Assembly: GCA_900544065.1 (NCBI GenBank)
Contig: UQTR01000020.1
Location: 1-27,357, forward strand
Length of the DNA: 27,357 nucleotides
From: an uncultured Collinsella sp.
GTDB lineage: Bacteria > Actinomycetota > Coriobacteriia > Coriobacteriales > Coriobacteriaceae
Direction of reading: 5' to 3'
In this document: positions 8,048 to 15,814 of the stretch, one piece after another
Numbering within the stretch: the first letter of the stretch is position 1
Layout: the number at the start of each line of letters is the position of its first letter
Program-made: the position numbers and the translations under genes
Notes under the pieces: generated by a model
Told to the model about the DNA's origin: nothing
The model's input: the letters and a program-made list of their open reading frames with translations, nothing else
Database searches by the model: none

Positions 8048-9019
8048 ATGAAGCTTTCTAAGATTGCGGCCCTGTTTATGGTGCCGGTGCTGGCCTTGTG
8101 TCTTGTGGCGTGTTCGGCGCCCGGTGGCAACGCGAGCGAATCTACGGGCTCCGATCCTAAGATCGCGGAGCTCATTGCGCAAGAGCCGGCCAACGCCGAT
8201 GACGCCGCCGAGCTGTATGCGAAGCTCATGCAAAAAGAGAACGATATCCTTTCGAGCGATAATGCGCTGTGGGAAAAGGTATTCAATGCAGCAAATAAAG
8301 AGTCGACAATGATTGAGGACGGCAGCAATTACGGCGACTTCCTGCTCAAGACCATCGACGGAGCCAAGGATGAGTTTACGGCAGATGAGCTCAAGACACT
8401 CAAGGCCGGCGCGCAGCAGATCAAGGAAATCGAGGACAAGCTCGAGAGCCTGGAAAAGAAGTTTCCCGGCTGTGGAAGCACGCCGAGCGCAGGCGAGAGC
8501 GTTGACGCTTCGGCCGCTGGCATGACGGCTGGCGCCGATGCTTCGAGCGAGGCGACGAAGTTCCCTAGCTTTACGGGCAAGGACCTGGACGGCAACGACG
8601 TGAGCAGTGACGAGCTGTTCTCTAAGAACAAGGTCACCGTCATGAACTTCTGGTTTACCACTTGCAAGCCGTGCGTGGGCGAGCTGGGCGATCTTGAGAA
8701 CCTGAATAAGGAGCTTGCCGAGAAGGGTGGCCAGGTCGTGGGCGTCAATTCCTTTACGCTCGATGGCAACAAGGACGAGATTGCAGATGCCAAGGACGTG
8801 CTGAGCAAGAAGGGCGTGACATATAAGAACATCTGGTTCAAGTCGGATAGCGAGGCCGGCAAGTTTACGTCAAATCTGTTCTCGTTCCCGACGACCTACG
8901 TTATCGACCAGAACGGCAACATCGTAGGGGAGCCCATCGTGGGCGCCATCAGCTCCGCCGAGCAGCGCGCGGCGCTCGACAAGCTTATCGACCAGGCGAT
9001 TGCGAAGAGCGAACAGTAA
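8048..9019 (+). CDS. TlpA-like thiol-disulfide lipoprotein
   Basis: 323 residues. GGAGG lies 7 bases before the ATG at 8048; an ATG at 8042 is too close to it. The signal ends in a lipobox (LVAC), so the mature protein is a lipoprotein on the outer face of the membrane. Residues ~30-130 form an uncharacterised charged helical domain, followed by a low-complexity Ala/Ser linker. From ~170 there is a TlpA/AhpC-TSA thioredoxin fold with active site NFWFTTCKPC (Cys206 and Cys209) and the cis-Pro region FSFPTTYVID. It likely exchanges electrons with extracytoplasmic protein thiols, fed by the upstream iron-sulfur membrane protein. The gap to that gene is 30 bases, consistent with one operon. Confidence 0.93.
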   Translation: MKLSKIAALFMVPVLALCLVACSAPGGNASESTGSDPKIAELIAQEPANADDAAELYAKLMQKENDILSSDNALWEKVFNAANKESTMIEDGSNYGDFLLKTIDGAKDEFTADELKTLKAGAQQIKEIEDKLESLEKKFPGCGSTPSAGESVDASAAGMTAGADASSEATKFPSFTGKDLDGNDVSSDELFSKNKVTVMNFWFTTCKPCVGELGDLENLNKELAEKGGQVVGVNSFTLDGNKDEIADAKDVLSKKGVTYKNIWFKSDSEAGKFTSNLFSFPTTYVIDQNGNIVGEPIVGAISSAEQRAALDKLIDQAIAKSEQ

Positions 9020-9033
9020 AGGCCGAGTACACG

Positions 9034-9066
9034 AATGTGACAAAGGGACAGTCCCTTTGTCACATT
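9034..9066. repeat. 33-bp dispersed palindrome, copy 1
   Basis: AATGTGACAAAGGGAC, one central A, then the exact 16-base reverse complement. It starts 15 bases after the lipoprotein stop. A second, identical 33-bp copy lies at 21096-21128 and a decayed copy at 12494-12522. It is an intergenic REP-like element; it has no T-run and is not itself a canonical terminator. Confidence 0.92.
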
Positions 9067-9080
9067 GTCGATGTTGTGTG

Positions 9081-9121
9081 CGGGACGGTGCGCCGTGTGG
9101 CGTGCCGTCCCGTTCGTTTTT
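9081..9121 (+). terminator. Terminator of the redox operon
   Basis: Stem CGGGACGGTGCGCC (9081-9094) pairs with GGCGTGCCGTCCCG (9099-9112) around a GTGT loop, with G-T or mismatched positions only at the TG/TG step. TTCGTTTTT follows. It lies about 60 bases after the TlpA-like gene, behind the 33-bp palindrome. Confidence 0.85.
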
Positions 9122-9244
9122 GGCGCGGTTCGTTACATTCCTCACTGGTGCCGGCTAAAAATGGGGATAGAGTAGGACAAACGCGTCGAATACGAACGGC
9201 GGAGAGAGCGGGCGAGCGTGCCCGCGCGGGAGAGGTTGCCGTCC

Positions 9245-12200
9245 ATGCTGGAGCTCAAAGATATTTGCAAAAGGTACGTCACGCAGTCGTTTACGCAGGT
9301 GGCGCTCGATAGCGTGAGCTTGGCCTTTCGCGATAACGAGTTCGTGGCCATTCTGGGCCCTTCGGGTTCGGGCAAAACTACGATGCTCAACGTCATTGGC
9401 GGGCTTGATCATTTTGACTCGGGCGACCTTCTGATCGACGGTATCTCGACCAAGGACTTTCGCGACCGCGATTGGGACGCCTACCGCAATAACCGCATCG
9501 GCTTTGTATTCCAGAGCTATAACCTTATTCCACATCAGACCATCTTGGAAAACGTGGAGCTGGCGCTCACGCTCACGGGCGTTGGCCATGCCGAGCGTCG
9601 CCAGCGTGCGCGCGAGGCGCTTGAGGCAGTTGGTCTGGGCGAGCATGTGAACAAGCGTCCGAGCCAGCTTTCGGGCGGACAGATGCAGCGCGTGGCCATT
9701 GCCCGTGCCCTGATTAACGACCCCGAGATCGTGTTGGCAGACGAGCCGACCGGCGCCCTGGACTCGACGACGTCCGTGCAGGTCATGGACTTGCTCAAGG
9801 AGGTTGCGCGCGACCGCCTGGTCATCATGGTCACGCACAACCCCGAGCTGGCGTACCAGTACGCCACGCGCATCGTCAATCTCGCAGATGGAAAGATCAC
9901 CGACGATTCCGACCCCTTCGACGCCGCTGGGGCTGCGCGTCGCGAAGCCAAGCCCACGCGCAAAACCTCGATGAGCTTTGTGACGGCGCTGGGGCTTTCG
10001 GCGCGCAACCTCATGACCAAAAAGGGCCGTACGGCCATGACGGCTTTTGCGGGCTCGATTGGCATTATCGGCATCGCGGCAATCCTAGCGCTCTCCAACG
10101 GCGTGAACAACTACATCAAAAAGGTCGAGGAGGACACGCTCTCGAGCTACCCGCTTACGATCTCTAAGCAGGACTACGACCTGTCGTCCATGATGGGCGG
10201 ACAGGGGGCCACGGAGGATGGCGAGGACGCGAGCGGCGCTTCCGGCAGCGAGGGCGATTCGGTCGAGAAGTCCGATAAGATTCCCGTGGTCACGGCCGTA
10301 AAAGATATGTTTGCGAGCGTTAAGTCCAACGATATGACGAGCTTTAAGGCGTGGCTCGATGACGGGGGCGACGGCATCGACAAAGAGGTCAACGCCATTC
10401 AGTACAGCTACGGCGTGACGCCAGTCGTGTATCGCGCGGGCAAGGGCGACGAGAAGCCCGTGCGCCTGGTGCCCAACGCGATGACCGAGGCTATGAGCGG
10501 AGGCGCGAGCTCGGCGGCAACGGTGAGCATGGAATCCATGGGGACCTCGGTCTTCAACGAGATGATTGACGACCAGAGCCTGCTCGACAGCCAGTACGAT
10601 GTCGTCGCCGGTCATTGGCCCACGTCTGCGAACGAGGCCGTGATGGTGCTTTCGAGCCGTGGCACAGTGGGCGACTACACGCTCTATAGCATCGGCGCGC
10701 TGGATATCAATGAGCTTAACGACCTGGTCAACAGCGCCATGACGGCCGATGGCGAGGTCGAAACGCCCGAGACCGCCGCCGACTTTACCTACGACGATGC
10801 GCTGTCTACGACGTTTAAGGTGTTGTCGCCGGCCGATGCGTATCGCAAAAACGAAGAGACCGGTATGTGGACCGATATGTCCGGTGACGCCGACTTTATG
10901 GCGGCCAAGGTTGCCGACGGTATTGACGTGCGCATTGTGGGCGTGGTGCAGCCCAACGAGACTGCCAACGCGAGCGCGTTGTCTCCGGGAATTGCCTACA
11001 CGCACGCGCTGACTCGCCAGCTTATGGAGCGCGCGGCCGATTCGCAGATTGTGCAGGAGCAGCTTGCTCATCCCGAGACGGATGTCTTTACCGGCAAAAC
11101 GTTCGACGAGCTGCAGGGCGAGGCCAAGCGGGGCGTGGACCTGGGCAGCATGTTCAGCGTTGACGAGGCGGCGCTCAAGAGCGCGTTCTCGTTCGATACA
11201 TCTGCGCTCTCGGGAACGGCCGGCGGCATTGACCTTTCGGGCATCGATTTGTCGGGTTTGGATATCGACCTTTCGGGCGTTGGCAGGGACATCGACTTCA
11301 GCGACATCATGGCCAAGGCACCGACCCCCGATTTCTCGGGCGTCTTTGATGGCTTGGAGCTTACGCCCGAGCAGATGCAGCAGGTGGGCGCGCTTGCCAA
11401 CCAGCTGTTTGAGGGCTTTATGCAGTCCGATCAGTTTAAGGCGCTGACGCCCGAGGACCTTAAGGATGCATCGAAGCTCGCCGCTGCGTTCTCGGCGTAT
11501 CTTGAGAACGATGCTGCGGCGCAGCAATACCTGGCTCAGCTCAAGGCACTCGGTGGCGATGCCCTGGCCGAGCGCCTGCGGCAGGCGATGACCGACTATG
11601 TGCAAAAGCAGCTGGCTCCGTATCTGCAGCAGGCTATGGATCAGGTGATGAGGACGATTAGCGAGCAGATCGCGACGACGGTATCGGCTCAGCTCAAGGC
11701 GGGCGCGGCAGGGCTTATGGACCAGATGGCGACGCAGATGTCTTCGAGTTTTGCTAACCTGGCGAGCGCCATGCGCGTGGATGCGAGCGCCTTTGCCCGC
11801 GCCATCCACTTCAACATGGACGCCGAGGACCTGAGCTCGCTCATGATGAGCTATGCGAAGGCATCGAAGCTCACCTACGACAACAACCTGACCACGCTGG
11901 GCTATGCTGACGAGGCCGATCCTATCTCAGTCAAGATTTTCCCGCGCGACTTTGAGGCCAAGGAGCGCGTGCTCGACCATATCGATGCGTATAACAAGCA
12001 GGTCAAAGCCGTCGGGCACGATGAGCAGACCATCTCGTACACCGACTACATGGGCATCATTATGGGCTCGGTGACCGATATCGTGAACACCATCAGCTTG
12101 GTACTCATCGCGTTTGTAAGCATTAGTCTGGTGGTGAGCTCCATCATGATTGGCATCATCACCTACATCAGTGTGCTGGAGCGCAAAAAGGAGATCGGCA

Positions 12201-12493
12201 TCCTGCGTGCGATCGGCGCGTCGAAACGCAACGTGGCCAACGTGTTCAATGCCGAGACCTTTATCGAAGGCCTCATCGCTGGCGTCTTTGCCATCGTCGT
12301 GGTGGTGCTCGTGAGCTTCCCGGTCAATGCCTGGGCGCTTGCGAACAAGCAGGTGCCCAACCTGATGAGCCTGCCTGTACAGGACGCGCTGGTGCTCATT
12401 GCGATTTCGGTGCTTCTGACGGTGGTTGCCGGCTTGCTGCCGGCCCGTAGCGCATCCAAGAAGGATCCTGTGGAGGCCCTGCGCTCCGAATAG
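9245..12493 (+). CDS. MacB/FtsX-type ABC transporter, ATPase fused to a very large permease
   Basis: 1082 residues. The ATG at 9245 is preferred over an in-frame GTG at 9218 because the ABC domain begins directly with MLELKDICKRY and GAGAGG precedes it. The ATPase domain (~1-225) has Walker A GPSGSGKT (38-45), signature LSGGQ (142-146), Walker B IVLADEP and an H-loop (VTHNPE). The first TM is at ~275. A very large extracytoplasmic region follows (~300-910). It contains IDLSGIDLSGLDIDLSG-type repeats (~660-690) and long Ala/Gln-rich helices (~720-870) likely to form coiled coils. Three C-terminal TMs with an FtsX signature (SVLERKKEIGILRAIGASK) end the protein. It may export or extract lipids, peptides or drugs, or act in mechanotransmission; the substrate is unknown. 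It has its own terminator-insulated unit. Confidence 0.92.
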   Translation: MLELKDICKRYVTQSFTQVALDSVSLAFRDNEFVAILGPSGSGKTTMLNVIGGLDHFDSGDLLIDGISTKDFRDRDWDAYRNNRIGFVFQSYNLIPHQTILENVELALTLTGVGHAERRQRAREALEAVGLGEHVNKRPSQLSGGQMQRVAIARALINDPEIVLADEPTGALDSTTSVQVMDLLKEVARDRLVIMVTHNPELAYQYATRIVNLADGKITDDSDPFDAAGAARREAKPTRKTSMSFVTALGLSARNLMTKKGRTAMTAFAGSIGIIGIAAILALSNGVNNYIKKVEEDTLSSYPLTISKQDYDLSSMMGGQGATEDGEDASGASGSEGDSVEKSDKIPVVTAVKDMFASVKSNDMTSFKAWLDDGGDGIDKEVNAIQYSYGVTPVVYRAGKGDEKPVRLVPNAMTEAMSGGASSAATVSMESMGTSVFNEMIDDQSLLDSQYDVVAGHWPTSANEAVMVLSSRGTVGDYTLYSIGALDINELNDLVNSAMTADGEVETPETAADFTYDDALSTTFKVLSPADAYRKNEETGMWTDMSGDADFMAAKVADGIDVRIVGVVQPNETANASALSPGIAYTHALTRQLMERAADSQIVQEQLAHPETDVFTGKTFDELQGEAKRGVDLGSMFSVDEAALKSAFSFDTSALSGTAGGIDLSGIDLSGLDIDLSGVGRDIDFSDIMAKAPTPDFSGVFDGLELTPEQMQQVGALANQLFEGFMQSDQFKALTPEDLKDASKLAAAFSAYLENDAAAQQYLAQLKALGGDALAERLRQAMTDYVQKQLAPYLQQAMDQVMRTISEQIATTVSAQLKAGAAGLMDQMATQMSSSFANLASAMRVDASAFARAIHFNMDAEDLSSLMMSYAKASKLTYDNNLTTLGYADEADPISVKIFPRDFEAKERVLDHIDAYNKQVKAVGHDEQTISYTDYMGIIMGSVTDIVNTISLVLIAFVSISLVVSSIMIGIITYISVLERKKEIGILRAIGASKRNVANVFNAETFIEGLIAGVFAIVVVVLVSFPVNAWALANKQVPNLMSLPVQDALVLIAISVLLTVVAGLLPARSASKKDPVEALRSE

Positions 12494-12522
12494 TGTGGCA
12501 AAGGGACAACCCTTTTGTCACG
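12494..12522. repeat. Decayed copy of the 33-bp palindrome
   Basis: TGTGGCAAAGGGACAACCCTTTTGTCACG starts directly after the TAG of the ABC transporter gene. Relative to the intact copies at 9034 and 21096 it has substitutions in both arms, so it looks like an old, degenerating copy of the same element. Confidence 0.75.
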
Positions 12523-12611
12523 GCTAAAAGCAAGGAAGTCGCAAGGGTTGGGGCGGGGTTGCTGGCATGCACCCTCGGATACAATCGAAGCCATGCTAGA
12601 AAGAGGCTTCG

Positions 12612-15056
12612 ATGATTAGAAAATCGTTCTTCAATCCGTTTTCGTCGCTGCTGCTTGCACTGGCCGGCCTGGCATTTTTGGTCGATGTCGTTCCGCAGGC
12701 GGAAGGCCAGACGGGCGTGTTCGCGCCAGCTGTGCTCTTTTTGATGTGGCTGGTGGGCGGCCTGGTGCGCTTGTTTTACGAAAACGAGGCCAAACGCAGC
12801 TTTGATCGCCATATGTTTAAAGCGAACCACGCGGCCGTTTGGAAACGTGTCGATGCGTGTTGGATTCAAGTTGATGCCGACCGGCTTGTGCCCGGCGACG
12901 TCGTCCGCCTATATGCCGGCATGCTCTGCCCGGTCGACGTGACCCTTGCCAAGGGCGACCAGATCCTTGTCTCTGAATCGTCGATTACAGGCGAGAGCGG
13001 CCAGACCGCCAAGCGGGAAGGGGAGACCGTTCGCGCAGGAACGACCATTGTCGACGGCAAGGCTTCGGCAACCGTTCTCACCCGCATTGCCGAGGAGGCG
13101 CCCGTTTTGCGCCGGCGCGCTCGAATGGGCACGCAGTTTGGCACCGGTGCCAAGAGCATTTGTGCTGCGCTGGTGAGGTGCATGCTCATCGTGTTGCCGA
13201 TTGTCATTATGATCCGAGGCTTTGTGCTGGGCGACTGGGCGCAGGCACTGCTGTTTGCCCTAGGGACGGCCGTTGGCTTGGTGCCCGAAATGCTGCCGGT
13301 CGTCACGAGCGTCTGCTTGTCGGGCAGTGCGCATCGACTAAAAAACAAGCAGGTCATCGTTAAGAACGTCGACGCCATGGAGTCGCTGGGCTCCATGGAC
13401 GTGGTGTGCGTTGACAAGACGGGCACGCTTACCGAAGACGCCGCCGTGCTCGAGTACTACACCGATATCCTGGGCAACGAAAGCGAGCAGACGCTCAACC
13501 TGGCGTATCTGGAGAGCACGAGCCAGGGGGCTGCTGCCAACCAGCTCAATCGGGCCATTGCCGATGCGTGTACAGTGCCCGAGCTGCACCTTGTCGCCAA
13601 AGACCTTGACCGCGCCTTTACGCTGCATGCCTCCGACCCCTTCGACCACGTTACCAAGGCTTCGGGCGTCAAACTCGACGCCATGCCCGGGGCGCTTGGT
13701 TGTTTGGGGCTGCAGGTTCGCTCTGGCAATCATCTGACCATCGTAAAGGGCGAGGTCGAAAGCGTGTGCGCGCGCTGCGCATGGGCCAACTTTAAAGGCG
13801 AGCTGGTGCCCATGGATGCCGATGGCCGCCGGAGTGCCTACGAGGTTGCCGAGGATATGCGCGCCGATGGCATCAAGGTGCTCGCCGTCGCCTATAGCAC
13901 GACGTCGGCGGATTGGGATGACCTGGTGCTGTGCGGCTTTTTGGGCTTTTTCGATCGGCCCAAGGCGAGTGCTCGTGCCGCCGTACAAGCCCTGTCCGAC
14001 CTTTCCGTCGAGGTGCGCGTGCTCACCGGCGACTCGGCTTCGGTCGCTCGGTCAACGTGCTCGCGCTTGGGCATACCTGCCGATAACGTCATCACCGGCG
14101 GCATGCTCGAGGGGATGACGGAATCCGAGGCGCTCGTTCAAGTGGGGCGCACCCGCGTGTTCGCCGAGCTCACGCCAGCGCAAAAGGCACAGATTGTCAG
14201 CCTGATTCGTCTTTCCGGTCACACCGTCGGCTATATCGGCGACGGTGTGAACGACGTGCCGGCGCTTACGTCGGCGGATGTCGGCATCGTGGTGGACTCG
14301 GCGGCGGCCGAATCCAAGAAGGTCGCCGACCTGGTGCTGCTCGAGCGCGACCTGGGTGTGGTTGCCGAGGGCGTCAGCGAAGGCAGGGCCTCGTTTGCCA
14401 ACGCCTCCAAGTACATTCGTATCGCGTCAAGTTCCAACTTTGGTAACATCTGCTCGGTTGCCGCTTCGAGCATTTTCCTGCCGTTTTTGCCGGCGACCGC
14501 CGCTCAGCTGCTCCTACTCAATCTGTGCTACGACGCCACGTGCCTCGCACTTTCGTGGGACAACGTCGATGACGTGGAAATCGCTCGCCCCAAGGCGTGG
14601 TCGGGCAAGGGGCTCGGTAGCTTTATGCTTCATTTTGGTTTTGCGAGCTCGGCCTTCGACATCATTACGTTTGTCATTCTGTTCTTGGGCGTATGCCCCG
14701 CCGTCTGCGGTGCGCCCTTTGCCGCGCTCGACGCGGCGGGTCGGGCGGCCTTTATCGCGACCTTCCAGGCCGGCTGGCTGTTGGAATGCGCATGGACCGA
14801 ATCGCTCGTGCTCCTGGTGTTGCGAACGCGCAGTGTCCGTGACGGGGATCGCCCTTGCACACCGCTCGTGGTGATGGTTGTCGTCATGCTCGTTGTCACG
14901 GCGCTTCTTGCGCTCAGTCCGGTGGCGCAACTGTTTGGGCTCGCCACGCTGCCCCTATGGTATTTGGGCATCGTCGTGGTGCTGAGCGTGCTGTATCTTG
15001 TTGTTGCTTCGACGATCAAGCGGGCTTATCTGTCCCGCTCGAGCAGCTTGTTCTAG
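12612..15056 (+). CDS. Short MgtA-like (P3B-type) P-type cation ATPase
   Basis: 814 residues; AAAGAGG lies 5 bases before the ATG. The actuator motif is ITGES (~125-129), the phosphorylation site is CVDKTGTLTED (Asp268), and the hinge is YIGDGVNDVPAL. The fourth-helix motif AVGLVPEMLP matches that of MgtA-type Mg2+ ATPases (AVGLTPEMLP in the full-length paralogue at 15815), which is why it is placed in the P3B group and not with Ca2+ or heavy-metal pumps. It is ~100 residues shorter than MgtA, mostly at the N-terminus, and has a shorter nucleotide-binding domain. C-terminal helices are present. The ion is probably Mg2+ or another divalent cation (inference). A TACAAT at 12580-12585 may be the -10; no convincing -35 was seen. 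The following winged-helix gene starts 10 bases after the stop. Confidence 0.85.
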   Translation: MIRKSFFNPFSSLLLALAGLAFLVDVVPQAEGQTGVFAPAVLFLMWLVGGLVRLFYENEAKRSFDRHMFKANHAAVWKRVDACWIQVDADRLVPGDVVRLYAGMLCPVDVTLAKGDQILVSESSITGESGQTAKREGETVRAGTTIVDGKASATVLTRIAEEAPVLRRRARMGTQFGTGAKSICAALVRCMLIVLPIVIMIRGFVLGDWAQALLFALGTAVGLVPEMLPVVTSVCLSGSAHRLKNKQVIVKNVDAMESLGSMDVVCVDKTGTLTEDAAVLEYYTDILGNESEQTLNLAYLESTSQGAAANQLNRAIADACTVPELHLVAKDLDRAFTLHASDPFDHVTKASGVKLDAMPGALGCLGLQVRSGNHLTIVKGEVESVCARCAWANFKGELVPMDADGRRSAYEVAEDMRADGIKVLAVAYSTTSADWDDLVLCGFLGFFDRPKASARAAVQALSDLSVEVRVLTGDSASVARSTCSRLGIPADNVITGGMLEGMTESEALVQVGRTRVFAELTPAQKAQIVSLIRLSGHTVGYIGDGVNDVPALTSADVGIVVDSAAAESKKVADLVLLERDLGVVAEGVSEGRASFANASKYIRIASSSNFGNICSVAASSIFLPFLPATAAQLLLLNLCYDATCLALSWDNVDDVEIARPKAWSGKGLGSFMLHFGFASSAFDIITFVILFLGVCPAVCGAPFAALDAAGRAAFIATFQAGWLLECAWTESLVLLVLRTRSVRDGDRPCTPLVVMVVVMLVVTALLALSPVAQLFGLATLPLWYLGIVVVLSVLYLVVASTIKRAYLSRSSSLF

Positions 15057-15065
15057 GGCGGTTCT

Positions 15066-15548
15066 ATGCGTACCAACAGAACCAATATCGCGATTACGCC
15101 GGCCGAGGCCGCCGAGCTCAGCAGCGCGCTGTTCTCGTCCGGCAGTGCTGCCGCCCTGGAGCTCGCCCCCGTGTTTGCCGATATCGCTTCGGGCAGGCTG
15201 ACCACCATAGAGCTGGCTGTCGCCGGCTCGCAGGCAAGTGCCGCCACTGGGCCCATCGTTATCGGTGAGCTTTCGATCGACCTGGCCTCGCGCACCGTCA
15301 AGGTATCGGACGCGCCCGTCTCGCTCACGCCCAAGGAGTTCGACATTCTTGCCTTTTTGGCCAGCAACCGGGGTACGGTCTTTAGTAAAGAGGAAATCTA
15401 TCGGGCGGTGTGGCAAGACGAGTATCTGCTCGATGACAGCAACATCATGGCCTTCGTTCGCAAAATTCGAAAGAAGATTGAGCCCGAGCCGGATAACCCC
15501 CGCTACCTGCTGACCGTATGGGGTGTGGGCTACAAAATGGTCGAGTGA
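15066..15548 (+). CDS. Receiver-less OmpR/PhoB-type winged-helix regulator
   Basis: 160 residues. The C-terminal ~95 residues are a complete OmpR-type winged helix: LTPKEFDILAFLASNRG, then DSNIMAFVRKIRKKIE and YLLTVWGVGYKMVE. The N-terminal ~65 residues (TPAEAAELSSALFSSG, Ala/Leu-rich) are not a receiver domain and contain no aspartate pocket, so phosphorylation control is not expected. It lies 9 bases after the P-type ATPase gene, in the same operon, and upstream of mgtA. A role as a local regulator of the two ATPases is inferred. A strong terminator follows at 15613. Confidence 0.85.
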   Translation: MRTNRTNIAITPAEAAELSSALFSSGSAAALELAPVFADIASGRLTTIELAVAGSQASAATGPIVIGELSIDLASRTVKVSDAPVSLTPKEFDILAFLASNRGTVFSKEEIYRAVWQDEYLLDDSNIMAFVRKIRKKIEPEPDNPRYLLTVWGVGYKMVE

Positions 15549-15612
15549 CGCTCCAGGTTTTCACTCCTATCGACCCAAATGATCACTCGGACAATCCTTG
15601 CCAAATCGCAAG

Positions 15613-15660
15613 AAAGCCGCAAGAAACCAGCCATGTGCTCGATCTTGCGGCTTTTCTATT
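15613..15660 (+). terminator. Terminator after the winged-helix gene
   Basis: Perfect stem AAAGCCGCAAGA (15613-15624) / TCTTGCGGCTTT (15643-15654), an 18-base loop, then TCTATT. It separates the first ATPase operon from mgtA, so mgtA needs its own promoter. Confidence 0.85.
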
Positions 15661-15689
15661 CTGTAGACAGTCGCAGATGCGGAAGAGAG

Positions 15690-15786
15690 GTGAGGACCGT
15701 GAGCGGCAGTGACAGTACCAGTAGAGCAGGACGAAGTTGCCGGCGCGGGCCCACTTTGATGGGGACGCGCGGCTGATTCGCCCTGC
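15690..15786 (+). promoter_or_regulatory. Structured mgtA leader with possible leader peptide
   Basis: Between the terminator and mgtA lies a stem-loop within a stem-loop. GCAGGACG (15726-15733) pairs with CGCCCTGC (15779-15786) with one mismatch. Across AAGTT/TGATT internal loops it encloses a GC-rich hairpin (15739-15753 with 15760-15773, loop CTTTGA). There is no T-run, so it is not a simple terminator. A possible 28-codon ORF (GTG 15690 to TGA 15776, GGAAG upstream) runs through it. Mg2+ transporter genes elsewhere are often controlled by such leaders (M-box riboswitch, MgtL peptide), but I could not match the M-box consensus. Confidence 0.4.
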
Positions 15787-15814
15787 ATCCGATCGATAGA
15801 ACGGAGCGAGGCAA

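Noticed and set aside
10085..11809. 574-codon open frame on the minus strand
   Set aside because: It is the antisense shadow of the ABC transporter gene, with Arg/His-rich composition typical of reversed GC-rich coding DNA, no RBS and no domain.
15661..15814. M-box (ykoK) Mg2+ riboswitch before mgtA
   Set aside because: GGTGAGG is present, but the other conserved blocks (CUGCCC, AGACGC, AAUGGGU) are not found in order. Kept only as an unassigned structured leader.
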